DNA of 64,000 nt from Isoperla grammatica (taxonomy: Eukaryota > Arthropoda > Insecta > Plecoptera > Perlodidae), in contig OX246740.1 in assembly GCA_945910005.1 (NCBI GenBank), positions 49,822,526 to 49,886,525 of the forward strand. The letters are read 5' to 3'. The translations under genes were made by a program, and so were the position numbers. Below the pieces are notes generated by a model. It worked only from the letters and a program-made list of their open reading frames with translations, made no database searches and was not told where the DNA came from. Shown one piece after another: positions 1-10,845 of this stretch; position 1 is the first letter of the stretch; every line of letters starts with the position of its first letter.

Positions 1-550
1 GGTTACAGTTTTGTCTTCAAACATGCTTTGTGAAGGCTACATATAACATAAAATAACATTAAGAATCTTAATTGAAAGATATGATTGGGAACTTCTATAA
101 ACAGGGGAAAAATTATAAGTAATTAGATGAGCGTAGCGAATGTATCAATCAATTCAAATGGTTCATTCTCTCCATGCGCGAATCGTGTTCGTCACACACC
201 GGTCAAACGGTTCGACGGATGTGACCAGAATTTTAAACCAACACTCTTTAATACTCAAATTGACGATGTCAAGATGAACATAAAAATACGTCAAGATGAC
301 AACCTACAAAAAATTAATTACCGAAAACATTTAAGTTTTAATTTCTGTTAATTGAAAGTTACGGACGGATTTTAAATGTTTTGGGTTCGTGGTAGAATGG
401 CCCATTCTAACTAACCCATGGAAAGTCTGAAAAAGAAGACCCTGTCCCCCCCCCCCTTCTCCTCTGTCCCACTTAAGATTCCTTCTTCTGCAATTTGCCC
501 TTCTTCTGCTGGACTCTCCATATGACGAACGACCCCCATGATGAGAAACA
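1..550 (+). repeat. Left inverted-repeat arm
   Basis: Pairs with 1975-2521 in inverted orientation. The match runs from GGTTACAGTTTTGTC at base 1 to the GACCCCCATGATGAGAAAC region near 550. The homopolymer near 447-456 is C here and G in the opposite arm, as expected for an inverted copy. Small indels separate the arms, so the insertion is not very recent. Confidence 0.8.
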
Positions 551-1377
551 GTCAAATGCGATAGAGCAACTCTTGTCTGTTATCCATCACCATCACTATT
601 TGATGATAACGGTATGATAAGTAGAACGAAAAATTTTGAACAGGCTATTGCATAAATCAACGGTTACTTGCACCCACGAACTAAGATTTGCAAAGATTAC
701 CAACATAATAGTTGGGGGGGGGGGGGGGGTCCTTCTCCATCGCGTACATGGCCTCGACCACCTCACACGAAATTGTCTTTGGAGATTCGCTCATGCATTG
801 CATATTACTAGGCGTACTAAGCTTACGTCAGCGGCCGCATTCCTGGGAATTGGCAGAATAAAGCCCGGCTTATTTAAAAGTTTTCCAATCGGTTAATGTT
901 TCAAGATATAAACATTGTCAATGCAAAAACTGCTGCATGCACTCTAATAGTGGAGACAACATTTAACTTGGCAGACAGTGGTCCCCCAGTTTGCAGAAGT
1001 TGGTAATGATACAGATTAATTGGTCAAAATTCTCCAGACGTTGTAATTTTAATGGTATCGCCAGGATCTGCCAACACAGTCAATAAAGGAATAATTTTTC
1101 TCGGTTTCAGAGCAAGCAAGCAGAAATTGAAAAATTGCAGTGGGCTGTTTATGTACTGACATGATGTGAGTGACGCGACTAGTGCTTGTTTTAAAGAAGG
1201 AAATAAAACGGGTCATAATAATCATCATTAACAATCGTGAACTTCCCCATCCTCTCACGATGACTAAAGACAATCCACAACAAGTAAACGGTGTAGGAGG
1301 AAATGTTAACTGCATGGCTCTTTATGGAGCTAAAATACATCATTGGATGGAGATCGATTCTATTCATTCAACAAACG
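551..1377. other. Left internal part of the element, no gene seen
   Basis: Contains a poly-G run (717-729) and several short open frames without start context, splice logic or family resemblance. I see no transposase signature. Confidence 0.5.
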
Positions 1378-1645
1378 TAGATCCGACGGAAAAACGCCGA
1401 ATCTTTTTCGACGTAAATCCACCGGAACAACGCCGAATCTAACATAACCTAACCTAACCTAACCTAACCTAACCTAACCTAACCCGTGTTTTACACGGAA
1501 AATGATTCGGCGTTGTTCCAGTGGATGTACGTCGAAAAAGAATCGGCGTTGTTCCAGGTTAGAAGGTCTACGTTTTTGGGGTTAGGATTATACTTGAAGG
1601 AGCAGTATACACGATAGATTCGGCGTTGTTCCATTCGGCGTTATT
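1378..1645. repeat. Cluster of inverted GATTCGGCGTTGTTCC motifs
   Basis: The word GATTCGGCGTTGTTCC and its reverse complement occur at least four times (about 1395, 1425, 1505, 1540, plus a partial copy near 1618-1650). They are linked by TCGACGTA-type spacers, and the copies left and right of the (AACCT)n tract are inverted relative to each other. The block could fold into a stem with the telomere-like tract in the loop. No coding potential is seen. Confidence 0.7.
1446..1484 (+). repeat. Interstitial (AACCT)7 tract
   Basis: Seven perfect AACCT pentamers followed by AACC, equivalent to (TTAGG)n on the minus strand. TTAGG is the ancestral arthropod telomere unit. Here it is interstitial and sits inside the transposon-like element, so it proves neither a telomere nor an arthropod. 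Confidence 0.9.
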
Positions 1646-1974
1646 CAGCGTCCCCTAACAAAATACTGCTAGCCACAGTGTTGGAGCAATGCTCAATTTG
1701 TATAATTGGACACCTAAACAAGTGAGAGTGATAGACAACATTTACTATGTGAATAATTATAAGTGCGGCAGTGTTTGGGAACATTGCCGTAAATATTAAC
1801 TAAAAATGCGCTTACAAAATGACGGTAACAGTTATACAACGTTAAACTAACTTTCGCCAAGACAGTGGCAATACCTTTGTTGTGGATATAAATAAATATA
1901 AAACATTGTTATTATTTGGCATTTAGTGACTTACGCGACAGCTTAGGCCACATGGCGTCTTCCGAATCAGATCC

Positions 1975-2521
1975 ATTTTTCTTATATCGTGGGGGTCGTC
2001 ATAAGGAGAGTCCAGAAGCTAGGAAGGGCAGGGCAAATTGCAGAAGAAGGAAGCTTAAGTGGGATAGAGGAGAAGGGGGGGGGGGGGAACAGGGTCTCAT
2101 TTTTCAGACTTACCATGGGTCCATTCTACAACGAGCTCAAAACATTACTTAAATCCGTCCGTAAGTTTCAATTAACAGAAATTAAAACTTAAATGTTTTC
2201 GGTAATTTATTTTTTTGTAAGTTGTCATCTTGATGGATTTTACTGTCATCTTGACATCGTCAATTTGAGTATTAAAGAGTGTTGGTTTAAAATTTTGGTC
2301 AAACCCGTTGAACCGTTTGACCGGTGTGCGACGAACAAAATTCGCGCATTTAGAGAATGAACCATTTGAATTGATTGATACATTCGCTACGCTCATCTAA
2401 TTACTTACAATTTTGCCCCTGTTTATAGAAGTTCCCAATCATATCTTTCAATTAAGATTCTTAATGTTATTTTATGTTATATGTAGCCTTCACAAAGCAT
2501 GTTTGAAGACAAAACTGTAAC
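1975..2521 (-). repeat. Right inverted-repeat arm
   Basis: Inverted copy of 1-550, ending outward at AAAACTGTAACC (about 2510-2521). The next bases outside it form a short imperfect palindrome, GTCACCATTTTTCAAAATGG, which could be part of the element terminus or of the insertion site. Confidence 0.8.
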
Positions 2522-3172
2522 CGTCACCATTTTTCAAAATGGCGACTAAAGCACGTATGTGACTTTGGTCTAAGTGAAGCTAAATTACATTCTTTAGTCA
2601 ACATGTAATTAACAAGTTTCTTTTAATGTGTTGTTACTGACCGATGGGCTAAGGTAATGAGTTTTGCTCTATCCGGGGCGATGGCGGCCACGACACATGC
2701 AGATATACAATAGCTCGTATCTCAAACATTTTTAAAGTTATGTAAATAAGACTTGGCACGTGTGTTTGAGACATAATAAACTTTATGTTTTGTACAAACA
2801 CAATTTATGGATACGTTATTACTTTTATCACAAATCATCAAAATACAAATATCCACTTATGCGGTGGATCACTTAATTATTTCCTTCTATTGTAATATGA
2901 TAAATAACTAAAATTCCACACATTGTTAGTATTGGTCATAACATTATCTTTCATTTGACACCACTCACGTAATTTTATGTTACATAGAGCACTCACAACA
3001 AGTGATTTAGTGTAATACCGTAATCGCCGACATTTTCCAAGATGGCGGCTAACGCACAAGGCGGATTTTGGCGGACCCGAAGTATGTTAAGTAAAATGAT
3101 ATTTGTAAGCGACCCTGAAAAAATCAGCTTTCTCCTAATTTTGTCCGGGTCGGTATAGGAAATTGGGCTAAA
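2522..3172. other. Element-flanking sequence with a degenerate second copy of the terminus
   Basis: Bases 2980-3110 resemble 2480-2590 in the same orientation: a GTAATCGCCGACATTTTCCA stretch is followed by AAGATGGCGGCTAACGCAC, against CCGTCACCATTTTTCAAAATGGCGACTAAAGCAC. This suggests a related, older element end about 500 bp downstream. No coding region is recognised. Confidence 0.45.
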
Positions 3173-3800
3173 GTGACCCCACTATAGTAAAGTCGTTCCA
3201 CAGAAACCTTGTGGATACTGATGTCATAGATGAGAGTGAATAAATGTCAGTATTTGAAAAAGTCACTCGATGATTGGCTCCGAACGACGTCACGCTAACA
3301 AAGCCCCCCCCCCGCGTTCGCTACTCGATGATATCAATGATACTTGTTGTGTTGCGTCTACATCATTGCAGTCATTCTATTCGAGACGATGAGGGTCGAG
3401 AGTGATATAGCAATGCAATGTTACAATAAGCAAACAAACATGTCTTAGGCGGGATTCGAACCCACGTCCCTACGTGCCGTACGCTAAACACCTGCGCCCC
3501 AAACGCAAGACACCGCGGACAGCTGTTCACGAAATATTGAGACTACCCCTCTCTCTCAGTCACGAAATATTGAGACTACCCCTCTCTCTCAGTCATTAGA
3601 CAGGTACACTATCCTTGCTTCTCTCTCTTCCTTCTATACCCGTCAAACTTAGGAGCAGGTAGGTACAGTACTGTAAAGCATCCCCCCCCCCCTCCCCCAA
3701 CAGCTGATGCTCCAATCCCATATCATGTCGCCTCTGACCTACTGACCCACACAATAACTTCCCTCCTCCAGACAAACCGAGGTAAACTAAACTATCCCGC
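3173..3800 (-). mobile_element. Dispersed SINE-like repeat, copy 1
   Basis: Closely matches 16375-17020 over several hundred bases. Shared words include TAAAGTCGTT, GTCAGTATTTGAAAAAG, TTCTATTCGAGACGATGAG, GCGGACAGCTGTTCACGAAA and GACTACCCCTCTCT. Both copies carry GGATTCGAACCCACGTCC, the reverse complement of a tRNA B-box (GGTTCGANTCC type), so the tRNA-like promoter would read on the minus strand. Poly-C runs occupy the same two positions in both copies. I infer an old tRNA-derived SINE or composite non-autonomous repeat. The exact ends are uncertain. Confidence 0.65.
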
Positions 3801-4072
3801 CATCCGCCACCTTTGATGTAAAGGTTCACAAGGCATTGACGCATATTATTATACATTTTCAAGCTAAATATTATTTATTTTATAACATAATTCAATTGAT
3901 ATATTAATTAATATTATGATTGAATAGGGGTAGGCAGAAAACAGCACAGCTTTACACACAGAGAGTTACTGCCAACCCAACTATTGGAACTGAAAATGGT
4001 GACGATTCATGTTAATTAAACTCACCAATTATTCCTGTGATGGGTCTACGTTTATCTTCAATCCTTGCGCAG
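3801..4072. other. AT-rich spacer
   Basis: AT-rich sequence between the SINE-like repeat and the minisatellite. No gene or recognisable element seen. Confidence 0.5.
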
Positions 4073-5946
4073 TGACGCCCACGTTCAGAAGTTCCCGCTC
4101 ATCCTGGCGACGCTCGCGTTCAGAAGTTCCCTGCTCATCCTGGCGACGCTCGCGTTCAGAAGTTCCCTGCTCATCCTGGCGACGCCGGCGTTCAGAAGTT
4201 CCCGCTCATCCTGGTGACGCCGGCGTTCAGAAGTTCCCTGCTCATCCTGGTGACGCCGGCGTTCAGAAGTTCCCTGCTCATCCTGGTGACGCCGGCGTTC
4301 AGAAGTTCCCTGCTCATCCTGGCGACGCCGGCGTTCAGACGTTCCCTGCTCATCCTGGCGACGCCGGCGTTCAGAAGTTCCCTGCTCATCCTAGCGACGC
4401 TCGCGTTCAGAAGTTCCCTGCTCATCCTAGCGACGCTCGCGTTCAGAAGTTCCCTGCTCATCCTGGCGACGCTCGCGTTCAGAAGTTCCCTGCTCATCAT
4501 GGCGACGCTCACCTTCATAAGTCTCCCGCTCATCCTGGCGACGCTCGCGTTCAGAAGTTCCCGCTCATCCTGGCGACGCCGGCGTTCAGAAGTTCCCTGC
4601 TCATCCTGGCGACGCCGGCGTTCAGAAGTTCCCTGCTCATCATGGCGACGCTCACCTTCATAAGTCTCCCGCTCATCCTGGCGACGCCGGCGTTCAGAAG
4701 TTCCCTGCTCATCCTGGTGACGCCGGCGTTCAGAAGTTCCCTGCTCATCCTAGCGACGCTCGCGTTCAGAAGTTCCCTGCTCATCCTAGCGACGCTCGCG
4801 TTCAGAAGTTCCCTGCTCATCCTAGCGACGCTCGCGTTCAGAAGTTCCCTGCTCATCCTGGCGACGCCGGCGTTCAGACGTTCCCTGCTCATCCTGGCGA
4901 CGCTCACGTTCAGAAGTTCCCCGCTCATCCTGGCGACGCTCGCGTTCAGAAGTTCCCGCTCATCCTGGCGACGCCGGCGTTCAGAAGTTCCCTGCTCATC
5001 CTGGTGACGCCGGCGTTCAGAAGTTCCCTGCTCATCATGGCGACGCCTGCGTTCAGAAGTTCCCGCTCATCCTGGCGACGCCGGCGTTCAGAAGTTCCCT
5101 GCTCATCATGGCGACGCCTGCGTTCAGAAGTTCCCGCTCATCCTGGCGACGCCGGCGTTCAGAAGTTCCCGCTCATCCTGGTGACGCCGGCGTTCAGAAG
5201 TTCCCTGCTCATCCTGGCGACGCCGGCGTTCAGACGTTCCCGCTCATCCTGGCGACGCTCGCGTTCAGAAGTTCCCTGCTCATCCTGTCGACGCCGGCGT
5301 TCAGAAGTTCCCTGCTCATCCTGGCGACGCCGGCGTTCAGACGTTCCCTGCTCATCCTGTCGACGCCGGCGTTCAGACGTTCCCGCTCATCCTGGCGACG
5401 CTCGCGTTCAGAAGTTCCCTGCTCATCCTGGCGACGCTCGCGTTCAGAAGTTCCCCGCTCATCCTAGCGACGCCGGCGTTCAGAAGTTCCCTGCTCATCC
5501 TGGCGACGCTCGCGTTCAGAAGTTCCCTGCTCATCCTGGCGACGCCGGCGTTCAGAAGTTCCCTGCTCATCCTAGCGACGCTCGCGTTCAGAAGTTCCCT
5601 GCTCATCCTGGCAACGCCGGCGTTCAGACGTTCCCTGCTCATCCTGGCGACGCTCGCGTTCAGAAGTTCCCTGCTCATCCTGGCGACGCTCGCGTTCAGA
5701 AGTTCCCTGCTCATCCTGGCGACGCTCGCGTTCAGAAGTTCCCTGCTCATCCTAGCGACGCCGGCGTTCTGACGTTCCCTGCTCATCCTGGCGACGCTCG
5801 CGTTCAGAAGTTCCCTGCTCATCCTGGCGACGCCGGCGTTCAGAAGTTCCCTGCTCATCCTGGCGACGCCGGCGTTCAGAAGTTCCCTGCTCATCCTGGT
5901 GACGCCGGCGTTCAGACGTTCCCGCTCATCCTGGCGACGCCGGCGT

Positions 5947-8470
5947 TCAGACGTTCCCGCTCATCCTGGCGACGCCGGCGTTCAGAAGTTCCCTGCTCAT
6001 CCTGGTGACGCCGGCGTTCAGACGTTCCCTGCTCATCCTGGCAACGCTCGCGTTCAGAAGTTCCCTGCTCATCCTGGCGACGCTCGCGTTCAGAAGTTCC
6101 CTGCTCATCCTGGCGACGCTCGCGTTCAGAAGTTCCCTGCTCATCCTGGCGACGCTCGCGTTCAGAAGTTCCCTGCTCATCCTGGCGACGCTCGCGTTCA
6201 GAAGTTCCCCGCTCATCATGGCGACGCCGGCGTTCAGACGTTCCCGCTCATCCTTGCGACGCCGGCGTTCAGAAGTTCCCTGCTCATCCTGGCGACGCTC
6301 GCGTTCAGAAGTTCCCTGCTCATCCTGGCGACGCCGGCGTTCAGAAGTTCCCTGCTCATCCTGGTGACGCCGGCGTTCAGACGTTCCCGCTCATCCTGGC
6401 GACGCCTGCGTTCAGAAGTTCCCGCTCATCCTGGCGACGCCGGCGTTCAGACGTTCCCTGCTCATCCTGGTGACGCCGGCGTTCAGACGTTCCCGCTCAT
6501 CCTGGCGACGCCGGCGTTCAGAAGTTCCCTGCTCATCCTGGTGACGCCGGCGTTCAGACGTTCCCTGCTCATCCTGGCAACGCCGGCGTTCAGAAGTTCC
6601 CTGCTCATCCTGGTGACGCCGGCGTTCAGAAGTTCCCTGCTCATCCTGGTGACGCCGGCGTTCAGACGTTCCCTGCTCATCCTGGCAACGCCGGCGTTCA
6701 GAAGTTCCCTGCTCATCCTGGTGACGCTCGCGTTCAGAAGTTCCCCGCTCATCCTAGCGACGCCGGCGTTCAGACGTTCCCGCTCATCCTGGCGACGCCG
6801 GCGTTCAGACGTTCCCTGCTCATCATGGCGACGCTCGCGTTCAGACGTTCCCTGCTCATCCTGGCGACGCTCGCGTTCAGACGTTCCCTGCTCATCCTGG
6901 CAACGCCGGCGTTCAGACGTTCCCTGCTCATCCTGGCGACGCTCGCGTTCAGACGTTCCCTGCTCATCCTGGCGACGCTCGCGTTCAGAAGTTCCCTGCT
7001 CATCCTGGCGACGCTCGCGTTCAGAAGTTCCCTGCTCATCCTAGCGACGCCGGCGTTCTGACGTTCCCTGCTCATCCTGGCGACGCTCGCGTTCAGAAGT
7101 TCCCTGCTCATCCTGGCGACGCCGGCGTTCAGAAGTTCCCTGCTCATCCTGGCGACGCCGGCGTTCAGAAGTTCCCTGCTCATCCAGGCGACGCTCGCGT
7201 TCAGAAGTTCCCGCTCATCCTGGCGACGCCGGCGTTCAGACGTTCCCGCTCATCCTGGCGACGCCGGCGTTCAGAAGTTCCCTGCTCATCCTGGTGACGC
7301 CGGCGTTCAGACGTTCCCTGCTCATCCTGGCAACGCTCGCGTTCAGAAGTTCCCTGCTCATCCTGGCGACGCTCGCGTTCAGAAGTTCCCTGCTCATCCT
7401 GGCGACGCTCGCGTTCAGAAGTTCCCTGCTCATCCTGGCGACGCTCGCGTTCAGAAGTTCCCTGCTCATCCTGGCGACGCTCGCGTTCAGAAGTTCCCCG
7501 CTCATCATGGCGACGCCGGCGTTCAGACGTTCCCGCTCATCCTTGCGACGCCGGCGTTCAGAAGTTCCCTGCTCATCCTGGCGACGCTCGCGTTCAGAAG
7601 TTCCCTGCTCATCCTGGCGACGCCGGCGTTCAGAAGTTCCCTGCTCATCCTGGTGACGCCGGCGTTCAGACGTTCCCGCTCATCCTGGCGACGCCGGCGT
7701 TCAGACGTTCCCGCTCATCCTGGCGACGCCGGCGTTCAGACGTTCCCTGCTCATCCTGGCAACGCCGGCGTTCAGACGTTCCCGCTCATCCTGGCGACGC
7801 CGGCGTTCAGAAGTTCCCTGCTCATCCTGGTGACGCCGGCGTTCAGACGTTCCCTGCTCATCCTGGCAACGCCGGCGTTCAGAAGTTCCCTGCTCATCCT
7901 GGTGACGCCGGCGTTCAGAAGTTCCCTGCTCATCCTGGTGACGCCGGCGTTCAGACGTTCCCTGCTCATCCTGGCAACGCCGGCGTTCAGAAGTTCCCTG
8001 CTCATCCTGGTGACGCCGGCGTTCAGAAGTTCCCTGCTCATCCTGGCGACGCCGGCGTTCAGACGTTCCCGCTCATCCTGGCGACGCCGGCGTTCAGACG
8101 TTCCCTGCTCATCATGGCGACGCTCGCGTTCAGACGTTCCCTGCTCATCCTGGCGACGCTCGCGTTCAGACGTTCCCTGCTCATCCTGGAGACGCCGGCG
8201 TTCAGACGTTCCCTGCTCATCATGGCGACGCTCGCGTTCAGACGTTCCCTGCTCATCATGGCGACGCTCGCGTTCAGACGTTCCCTGCTCATCCTGGCGA
8301 CGCTCGCGTTCAGACGTTCCCTGCTCATCCTGGCGACGCTCGCGTTCAGACGTTCCCTGCTCATCCTGGCGACGCTCGCGTTCAGACGTTCCCTGCTCAT
8401 CTTGGCGACGCCGGCGTTCAGACGTTCCCTGCTCATCCTGGCGACGCCGGCGTTCAGACGTTCCCTGCTC
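5947..8470. repeat. Internal 1289-bp tandem duplication within the minisatellite
   Basis: Variant patterns around 5947-6752 recur at 7236-8041 with a constant offset of 1289 bp. The encoded 90- and 120-residue shadow frames at 5947-6219 and 6005-6367 are identical to those at 7236-7508 and 7294-7656. This points to a recent block duplication of about 36 units, from unequal exchange or replication slippage. Confidence 0.9.
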
Positions 8471-8473
8471 ATC

Positions 8474-9000
8474 CAGGCGACGCTCGCGTTCAGAAGTTCC
8501 CGCTCATCCTGGCGACGCCGGCGTTCTGACGTTCCCTGCTCATCTTGGCGACGCCGGCGTTCAGACGTTCCCTGCTCATCCTGGCGACGCCGGCGTTCAG
8601 ACGTTCCCTGCTCATCCAGGCGACGCCGGCGTTCAGAAGTTCCCGCTCATCCTGGCGACGCCGGCGTTCTGACGTTCCCTGCTCATCTTGGCGACGCCGG
8701 CGTTCAGACGTTCCCTGCTCATCCTGGCGACGCTCGCGTTCAGAAGTTCCCGCTCATCCTGGCGACGCCCGCGTTCTGACGTTCCCTGCTCATCTTGGCG
8801 ACGCCGGCGTTCAGACGTTCCCTGCTCATCCTGGCGACGCCGGCGTTCAGACGTTCCCTGCTCATCCTGGCGACGCCGGCGTTCAGACGTTCCCTGCTCA
8901 TCCAGGCGACTCTCGCGTTCAGAAGTTCCCGCTCATCCTGGCGACGCCGGCGTTCTGACGTTCCCTGCTTATCCTGGCGACGCCGGCGTTCAGAAGTTCC
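8474..9000. repeat. Higher-order repeats of 3-5 monomers at the array end
   Basis: A diagnostic GTTCTGACGTTCC variant recurs near 8524, 8667, 8774 and 8953. The spacings are 143, 107 and 179 bp, that is 4, 3 and 5 units of 36 bp minus one base each. Each block also contains one TCATCCAGGCGAC or TCATCTTGGCGAC variant and a single 35-bp unit. This end of the array is therefore being amplified in blocks. Confidence 0.85.
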
Positions 9001-9050
9001 CTGCTCATCGACTACGAACAGAAATATGTAATAGCTAAGGGATCATGATG

Positions 9051-9106
9051 GCTGGCATTATGATAGCGTTCTCTTAGAATCTAGAGAACGCTATCATAAT
9101 GCCAGC
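9051..9106. repeat. Perfect hairpin, 24-bp arms, 8-nt loop
   Basis: The left arm begins GCTGGCATTATGATAGCG and continues into TTCTCT; the right arm 9083-9106 is its exact reverse complement. The loop is TAGAATCT. Related hairpins occur in the next three modules. Confidence 0.95.
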
Positions 9107-9290
9107 TCTCATGTGCCCCCATCTAGTGTTGATACTGCGTCTAGCTGCCATCATATGCGCCCATGGAGTTGATACTGCGTCTGGCTGCCATCAAGTGCTT
9201 CCATCTAGAGTTGATACTGCGTCCAGCAAACATCAAGTGCCCCCATCCAGTGTTGATACTGCGTCTAGCTGCTCAGGGTACACGTCAGCG
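9107..9290. repeat. 42-bp repeats, module 1
   Basis: About four units of CCATCTAGTGTTGATACTGC GTCTAGCTGCCATCATGTGC plus two bases, with some divergence. Similar arrays lie at 9722-9975, 10213-10468 and 10707-10845. Confidence 0.85.
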
Positions 9291-9665
9291 CCCACCTAGA
9301 AACCAAAAACTATCTGTATTTTTTGTGTGAGCAAACCAAAATAAATATGTCACTGTCTAGATACAGCAAACATATTTATTCTTTCTCACATGTTTATATT
9401 CTCTTCCAAAATCCAGAAGTTTTATTTACCTTCATTTGCTCCAAACTTTCACTTCTAGTCGAGGTGGGTTCCCAAGCCAAAGCTCTCCACATCGGCGGGT
9501 TAGCAAGTTGTCACGGCCAACACTTGTTGCGAGGCGAAGGCTGTTGTCGTGGCGCCAGAACATAATAATGGCTGATGTCGGGAAGTTTTGGCGGATGTGC
9601 TTTAAAGCTCCAAGACGAATGGTCGACTACGAACAGAAACATGTAATAGCTTAGGTATTATGAGG

Positions 9666-9720
9666 CCTGGCATTATGATAGCGTTCTCTTAGAATCTAGA
9701 TAACGCTATCATAATACCAG
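9666..9720. repeat. Module hairpin, copy 2
   Basis: CTGGCATTATGATAGCGTT pairs with AACGCTATCATAATACCAG, with a single mismatch and an enlarged loop. Confidence 0.9.
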
Positions 9721-9721
9721 C

Positions 9722-9975
9722 CCACATGTGCCCCCGTTTTGTGTTGATACTGCGTCTAGCTGCCATCATATGCTTCCATCTAGTGTTGATACTCCGTCTA
9801 GCTTCCATCATGTGCTCCCATCTAGTGTTGATACTGCGTCTGGCTGCAATCATGTGCTTCCATCTAGTGTTGATACTCCGTCTAGCTTCCATCATGTGCT
9901 CCCATCTAGTGTTGATACTGCGTCTGGCTGCAATCATGTGCTTCCATCTAGTGTTGATACTGCGTGTAGCTGCCC
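9722..9975. repeat. 42-bp repeats, module 2
   Basis: About six units alternating between TGCGTCTGGCTGCAATC and TCCGTCTAGCTTCCATC variants, so the functional period is 84 bp. Open frames here (for example VLILRLAAIMCFHL repeats) follow from 42 being divisible by 3. Confidence 0.85.
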
Positions 9976-10156
9976 AGGTAGTCGTCAGCGCCATTCTCCA
10001 CATCGGCGGGTTAGCAAGTTGTCAAGGCGACCACTTGTTGCGAGGCGAAGGCTGTTGTCGGGGCGCCAGAACACATTTATGTCTGATGTCGGGAAGTTCT
10101 AGCAAGACAAACGATCGACTACGAACAGAAACATGTAATAGCTTAGGTATTATGAT

Positions 10157-10215
10157 GGCTGGCTATTATGATAGCGTTCTCTTAGATTCTTGGGAACGCT
10201 ATCATAATGCCAGCC
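10157..10215. repeat. Module hairpin, copy 3
   Basis: GGCTGGCTATTATGATAGCG pairs with the downstream CGCTATCATAATGCCAGCC with a small mismatch; the loop contains TTAGATTCTTGG. Confidence 0.9.
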
Positions 10216-10468
10216 CTCATGTGCCCCCATCTAGTGTTGATACTGCGTCTAGCTGCCATCATATGCTTCCATCTAGTGTTGATACTCCGTCTAGCTTCCA
10301 TCATGTGCTCCCATCTAGTGTTGATAACTGCGTCTGGCTGCAATCATGTGCTTCCATCTAGTGTTGATACTCCGTCTAGCTTCCATCATGTGCTCCCATC
10401 TAGTGTTGATACTGCGTCTGGCTGCAATCATGTGCTTCCATCTAGTGTTGATACTGCGTGTAGCTGCC
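10213..10468. repeat. 42-bp repeats, module 3
   Basis: Same alternating A/B arrangement as module 2, with one extra base near 10325 that breaks the reading frame. Confidence 0.85.
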
Positions 10469-10650
10469 CAGGTAGTCGTCAGCGCCATTCTCCACATCGG
10501 CGGGTTAGCAAGTTGTCAAGGCGACCACTTGTTGCGAGGCGAAGGCTGTTGTCGGGGCGCCAGAACACATTTATGTCTGATGTCGGGAAGTTCTAGCAAG
10601 ACAAACGATCGACTACGAACAGAAACATGTAATAGCTTAGGTATTATGAT

Positions 10651-10709
10651 GGCTGGCTATTATGATAGCGTTCTCTTAGATTCTTGGGAACGCTATCATA
10701 ATGCCAGCC
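10651..10709. repeat. Module hairpin, copy 4
   Basis: Identical to the copy at 10157-10215, displaced by 494 bp, as expected from a recent tandem duplication of the module. Confidence 0.9.
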
Positions 10710-10845
10710 CTCATGTGCCCCCATCTAGTGTTGATACTGCGTCTAGCTGCCATCATGTACTCCCATCTAGTGTTGATACTGCGTCTAACTGCCATCAAGT
10801 GCCCCCATCTAGTGTTGGTACTTCGTCTAGCTGCTCAGGGTACTC
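10707..10845. repeat. 42-bp repeats, module 4
   Basis: Three units, more like module 1 than modules 2 and 3. Followed by the same AT-rich sequence (CTATCTGTATTTTTTG) that follows module 1. Confidence 0.8.

Larger units (their letters stand above)
1..2521. mobile_element. Foldback-type element with about 540-bp terminal inverted repeats
   Basis: The first ~550 bases are the reverse complement, with moderate divergence, of ~1975-2521. Both arms encode, in opposite orientation, the same 74-residue shadow frame, a poly-G/C run and the same terminal word GGTTACAGTTTTGTC. About 1.4 kb of unique sequence lies between them. I see no transposase, so this is a non-autonomous element or a foldback transposon. 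The left outer edge may lie before base 1, so no target-site duplication can be checked. The short ORFs in the arms are side effects of the repeat and not genes. Confidence 0.8.
4073..9009. repeat. 36/35-bp minisatellite array, about 137 copies
   Basis: Tandem unit GTTCAGAAGTTCCCTGCTCA followed by TCCTGGCGACGCCGGC (36 bp). A 35-bp variant has CCCGC in place of CCCTGC. Variable positions are AGAAG/AGACG, CGCCGGCG/CGCTCGCG, CCTGG/CCTAG/CATGG and GCGAC/GTGAC/GCAAC. Because 36 is divisible by 3, all six frames stay open for long stretches, giving repeat peptides such as AHPGDAGVQKFP or LLILATPAFRSS, and each 35-mer shifts the frame. No frame carries a start context or a non-repeat domain, so I treat all of these ORFs as spurious. 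Higher-order structure is evident, and CpG density is very high compared with the AT-rich flanks. Confidence 0.97.

Noticed and set aside
1446..1484. A telomere end
   Set aside because: Only seven pentamers, flanked on both sides by unique element sequence.
4009..9038. Long repeat-peptide ORFs (up to 381 codons) in all frames
   Set aside because: The 36-bp unit is divisible by three, so all frames stay open. No start context, non-repeat domain or splice logic, and 35-bp units shift the frame repeatedly.
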